From assembly GCA_030639665.1 (NCBI GenBank), contig DAOWCC010000143.1, forward strand, positions 1 to 6,298: a stretch of DNA of 6,298 nucleotides. The letters are read 5' to 3'. The notes beneath the pieces were generated by a model. That model was not told the DNA's origin, made no database searches, and was given only the letters and a program-made list of their open reading frames with translations. This DNA is from Elusimicrobiota bacterium. GTDB lineage: Bacteria; Elusimicrobiota; Elusimicrobia; Elusimicrobiales; UBA9959. The translations under genes were made by a program, and so were the position numbers. Below, in pieces: positions 3,865-6,298 of the stretch (position 1 is its first letter; each line of letters starts with the position of its first letter).

Positions 3865-6298
3865 TTAGTCTGTATTAAGCGACCTGGAAATTTCAACCCA
3901 AGCTTTAGGCGTCGAACCCCCTGAAAAAGTTGTACACATCAAGGTAATAGTAGAGCCCCTGTTTGCTCCGTCTGTCAGGTGATTATTCGATGTACCGGAA
4001 AGCACCATATTGTCAGCGGCCACAGAACCAATGGCAGTATCAACAAAACTTACAGCCCCACCGCCATCCGAACCATAGTAGGTAAAAGTAATTTTCTGGC
4101 CTTGTTTAACAACACCCGAATTACAACCGCCTATAGTAGCGATATTATTGCCAGCGGTCATTATCCATAGCTGAACAATTCCAGAACCATCCGCATCAAA
4201 TGTAGTTACACCTCCCAGATTAACGCTTTGGACATTAGCCGCTAAAGCGCCATGAAATTCATTGGCGTGAAGCTCACCCAAAACTGTTACACTTGAGGTT
4301 GACATATCTCCTACTATTAGTCCGCCGATATTTAATTCATTTGTCGTATCAACATCGGTAGCGTCTAGATCATAACCGATTATTATATTGCTTGAACCGG
4401 TCTCAAGATTATCACCCGCTTTATACCCCAATAAAATATTATCTGAACCGGTTGAAAGAGCATATCCAGCCTCAGTACCTAGAATGGTTGAACTTGAATA
4501 TGATATACCTGCAGTACCCCATCCGGCTTTAGATCCCAATGTTACATTAGATGAACCTGTCTTATTATTATATCCGGCATGATAACCCACCGCTGTATTT
4601 ATTCCTCCACTTTGATTAACACCGGCAGCATTCTGACCGACAAAAACATTCCCTGCTCCTGTGCTATTGCCGGCACCGGCATTATAGCCAAGAAAAACAT
4701 TATAATTTCCGGTGGTTTGAGCTCCGGCTGAATAACCAAAAAATGAGTTTCCAGTTGAATTACCATTACGGCCAGCCCAATAACCAACGACAGTATTATT
4801 CGTTCCATCAGTATTGGATTTTCCGGCTTCATAACCAACAAAAGAGTTTCCGGCTCCGGTAGTAACATTACCGGCAGAAACACCCAAAGCTATACCGCTT
4901 GATAATAACTTAACAACCTTTGAACCGCCTATCTGATAACTGTCGGCGTTTGCATTACCCGTTATGGTTACATCGCCGGTTGATAAATCGCCCGTAATAG
5001 CTCCGCCGATATTTAATTCATTTGATGTATCAATGGCGGTGGTATTTATATCGTAACCTATTATTATATTACCGTTACCGGTTCTTAAATTATCTCCTGC
5101 CTGGAAACCTATTAAAATATTATCTGAACCGGTTGAAAGATAACGCCCGGCTTTATAACCCATGAGAGTTGAACTGGAAAATGACTGCGCGGCAGAAAGG
5201 CCAAAACCGGCACTGTAACCAACTACTGCATTAGCTGAACCTGTTTCATTATATAAGCTCGCAGCATTACCTATAACAGCATTATACTCTCCCGATATAT
5301 TATATCTTCCCGCACCCGTTCCAATAAAATTATTATTATTTCCAGTCTTATTACCTCCTCCCGCATTTAAACCTATAAAAGTATTATCTCTACCCGTGGT
5401 ATTCACAGTTCCCGCAGCATAACCGAAAAACGAATTCCCATCCCCAGATATATTGCTTTTACCGGCAGATCTGCCGAAAAAAGAATTTTGATCACCGATA
5501 GTATTATAATATCCCGCCCAATAGCCCACAAAAGAATTCTCTTTTCCTGAGGTAGTTCTATTTCCAGCATAAGAGCCTATAAAAGTATTATTATTTCCTG
5601 TGTTTGACAATCCGGTTCCAATACCTATACCTAAACTGGCAGTTCCCGGTAATATTGCAATAACCTTTGAACCGCCTATTTGATAACTGTCCGCATTTGC
5701 ATTGCCTGTTATAGTAACATCACCGGTAGATAAATCTCCCGTTATAGCACCGCCTATATTTAATTCATTTGTCGTATTACCAGCGGTAGCATCCAAATCA
5801 TGACCGATTATTATATTATCGGTTCCTGTGGTCACATTATCCCCTGCTTGATAACCTATAAAAATATTATTAGCGCCACCTAAATTTCCTGCCTTATAAC
5901 CTAAGTAAGTATTATTGTTTCCCGTAGTATTGTTTTGACCGGCTTGATAGCCAATAAAAGTATTATTATTTCCTGTATTTGACAGTCCGGCTCCAATACC
6001 TATACCTAAACTGGCAGTTCCCTGTAATATTGCCAGAACTGTTGAACCGTTTATTTGATATCTTGCGGCTGATATATCGCTTGAAGTGTTCACGCCATAA
6101 ACGCCCATTTCCAATGATTTGGTCGCTATATGGCTTCCAAGATTATCGCCCGATATATTGGTTAAATGGGAACCGTCCCCATAAAATTTATTGGCATATA
6201 AATCGCCAAGAACCGTCGCGCTTGACGAGGCCAAGTCGGCGACTATAAGCCCGCCTATATTAAGGTAATCATTAGTATCGGCGGCGGGCGTGTCTTCA
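3865..6298 (-). CDS. Large repeat-rich fibre/adhesin-like protein with YadA-head-like repeats (C-terminal part; 5' end outside window)
   Basis: The frame is open to the right edge: 810 residues are visible and the N-terminus is missing. The bulk is about 23 degenerate units of 14-20 residues, pattern N-[ST]-[FV]-[ILVF]-G-x-x-A-G-x-x-x-x-[TS]-G-x-x-N. This resembles the left-handed beta-roll repeat of YadA-type trimeric adhesin heads. Units fall into three modules (3, 10 and 10 units). Each opens with [AS]-[RS]YQI.GS.V and closes with NIIIG.D and, after a spacer, NELNIGG. About 126 C-terminal residues have no repeat. They form a beta-rich domain with two cysteines, ending in WVEISRS, like the C-terminal domain of metagenomic 'tail fibre' proteins I recall. 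No YadA beta-barrel, LPxTG or peptidase S74 chaperone is present, so anchoring is unknown. A surface or secreted trimeric fibre is the best inference; a phage or tailocin fibre is possible, but no phage genes are seen nearby. Confidence 0.75.
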   Translation of the reverse strand, partial: EDTPAADTNDYLNIGGLIVADLASSSATVLGDLYANKFYGDGSHLTNISGDNLGSHIATKSLEMGVYGVNTSSDISAARYQINGSTVLAILQGTASLGIGIGAGLSNTGNNNTFIGYQAGQNNTTGNNNTYLGYKAGNLGGANNIFIGYQAGDNVTTGTDNIIIGHDLDATAGNTTNELNIGGAITGDLSTGDVTITGNANADSYQIGGSKVIAILPGTASLGIGIGTGLSNTGNNNTFIGSYAGNRTTSGKENSFVGYWAGYYNTIGDQNSFFGRSAGKSNISGDGNSFFGYAAGTVNTTGRDNTFIGLNAGGGNKTGNNNNFIGTGAGRYNISGEYNAVIGNAASLYNETGSANAVVGYSAGFGLSAAQSFSSSTLMGYKAGRYLSTGSDNILIGFQAGDNLRTGNGNIIIGYDINTTAIDTSNELNIGGAITGDLSTGDVTITGNANADSYQIGGSKVVKLLSSGIALGVSAGNVTTGAGNSFVGYEAGKSNTDGTNNTVVGYWAGRNGNSTGNSFFGYSAGAQTTGNYNVFLGYNAGAGNSTGAGNVFVGQNAAGVNQSGGINTAVGYHAGYNNKTGSSNVTLGSKAGWGTAGISYSSSTILGTEAGYALSTGSDNILLGYKAGDNLETGSSNIIIGYDLDATDVDTTNELNIGGLIVGDMSTSSVTVLGELHANEFHGALAANVQSVNLGGVTTFDADGSGIVQLWIMTAGNNIATIGGCNSGVVKQGQKITFTYYGSDGGGAVSFVDTAIGSVAADNMVLSGTSNNHLTDGANRGSTITLMCTTFSGGSTPKAWVEISRSLNTD
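4264..4944 (-). repeat. Fibre module 3 (10 head-like units plus distinct terminal cap)
   Basis: Encodes 227 residues. It opens with SYQIGGSKV like module 2 but lacks the LGIGIG stretch. It has 10 units, with the SSS insertion again in unit 8. It closes with a different cap (GLIVGDMSTSSVTVLGELHA), which resembles the sequence at the right edge of the window. Confidence 0.7.
4915..5024 (-). repeat. Direct repeat copy A within the fibre gene
   Basis: A 110-nt stretch with 97 identical positions to 5662-5771, 747 nt (249 codons) away. It encodes the NELNIGG...SYQIGGSKV linker between modules 2 and 3. All 13 differences are silent. Confidence 0.8.
4945..5691 (-). repeat. Fibre module 2 (10 head-like units plus closing cap)
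   Basis: Encodes 249 residues, from SYQIGGSKV to the same cap as module 1. It shares its opening (AILPGTASLGIGIGTGLSNTG) with module 1, with only two changes after AIL. Unit 8 of 10 carries an insertion ending in SSS, at the same place as in module 3. Confidence 0.7.
5662..5771 (-). repeat. Direct repeat copy B within the fibre gene
   Basis: Partner of 4915-5024, encoding the linker between modules 1 and 2 with an identical amino acid sequence over about 36 residues. Confidence 0.8.
5692..6066 (-). repeat. Fibre module 1 (3 head-like units plus closing cap)
   Basis: Encodes about 125 residues, from ARYQINGSTV through LGIGIGAGLSNTG and three G-x-x-AG units to the cap NELNIGGAITGDLSTGDVT. It is the shortest module and has 7 fewer units than the other two. 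Confidence 0.7.

Noticed and set aside
3612..3896. A 94-codon minus-strand frame across the intergenic region
   Set aside because: It overlaps the fibre-gene 3' end, reads through the terminator hairpin and both repeat arrays, and looks like no known protein. Its KTARQSGRATAWQ segment is translated 8-nt repeat.
4599..4883. A second minus-strand frame of 94 codons inside the fibre gene
   Set aside because: It is a shifted-frame reading of the repeat units, rich in MFLPV-type translations, with no independent start signal.
4260..6060. Regularly spaced similar DNA in the fibre gene as a CRISPR array
   Set aside because: The spacing is irregular, the repeats are degenerate, and the variation follows codons of a single open frame.
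6232..6234. TTG at 6234 as the start of the fibre gene
   Set aside because: The frame stays open to the window edge, and the upstream 21 residues (EDTPAADTNDYLNIGGLIVA...) continue the cap pattern seen elsewhere in the protein, so the gene is truncated by the window.
3588..6298. Diversity-generating retroelement, since the Avd accessory protein is related to the four-helix-bundle family and a fibre-like gene is nearby
   Set aside because: No reverse transcriptase, template repeat or adenine-biased variable repeat is seen, and the four-helix-bundle remnant is only 15 codons. The silent-site pattern of the fibre repeats is opposite to that of DGR variation.

Overview
The window carries four genes, all read from the minus strand, so the biological order runs from the right edge to the left. 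The DNA is AT-rich (roughly 40% GC by eye). The genes look bacterial: Shine-Dalgarno sites precede two starts, there is a rho-independent terminator, and the standard code fits with no sign of recoding. The mix of an RmuC protein, a DUF2867-type SDR, a giant Asn/Gly/Thr-rich fibre with YadA-head-like repeats, and intergenic degenerate repeat arrays is what I associate with uncultivated bacterial lineages known from metagenomes. The phylum cannot be fixed from this sequence.

Layout from right to left. (1) 6298 to 3865 is the 3' part of a very repetitive fibre or adhesin-like gene. Its frame is open to the right edge, so the true start lies outside the window. It is closed by a strong intrinsic terminator at 3809-3845. 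(2) 3574-3808 is a composite repeat region. Two arrays of a degenerate 8-nt repeat (consensus near CTGYCGCT) face each other in opposite orientations. They enclose the first 15 codons of what looks like a four-helix-bundle (23S rRNA intervening-sequence protein family) gene, cut off by a stop where the array begins. (3) 3573-2104 encodes an atypical NAD(P)-binding SDR with a C-terminal DUF2867-like domain; its last nine or so codons are made of a third array of the same 8-nt repeat. (4) 2103-1849 is intergenic. It holds the rest of that array, about 100 bp at 1992-2090 in which I recognise nothing, a paired C/G-rich hairpin repeat (1914-1991), and a short GC hairpin just upstream of rmuC. (5) 1848-463 encodes RmuC. 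(6) 413-1 encodes the N-terminal part of a membrane-anchored or exported alpha/beta hydrolase that runs off the left edge.

rmuC and the hydrolase gene are 49 bp apart and could be cotranscribed. The fibre gene is separated from the SDR by a terminator, and the SDR from rmuC by hairpins, so the window looks like three transcription units rather than one operon. No pathway obviously links the four products.

The most interesting material is the 8-nt repeat family and its link to the four-helix-bundle gene remnant, the way the repeat has become protein-coding at the end of the SDR, and the module-level duplication within the fibre gene.
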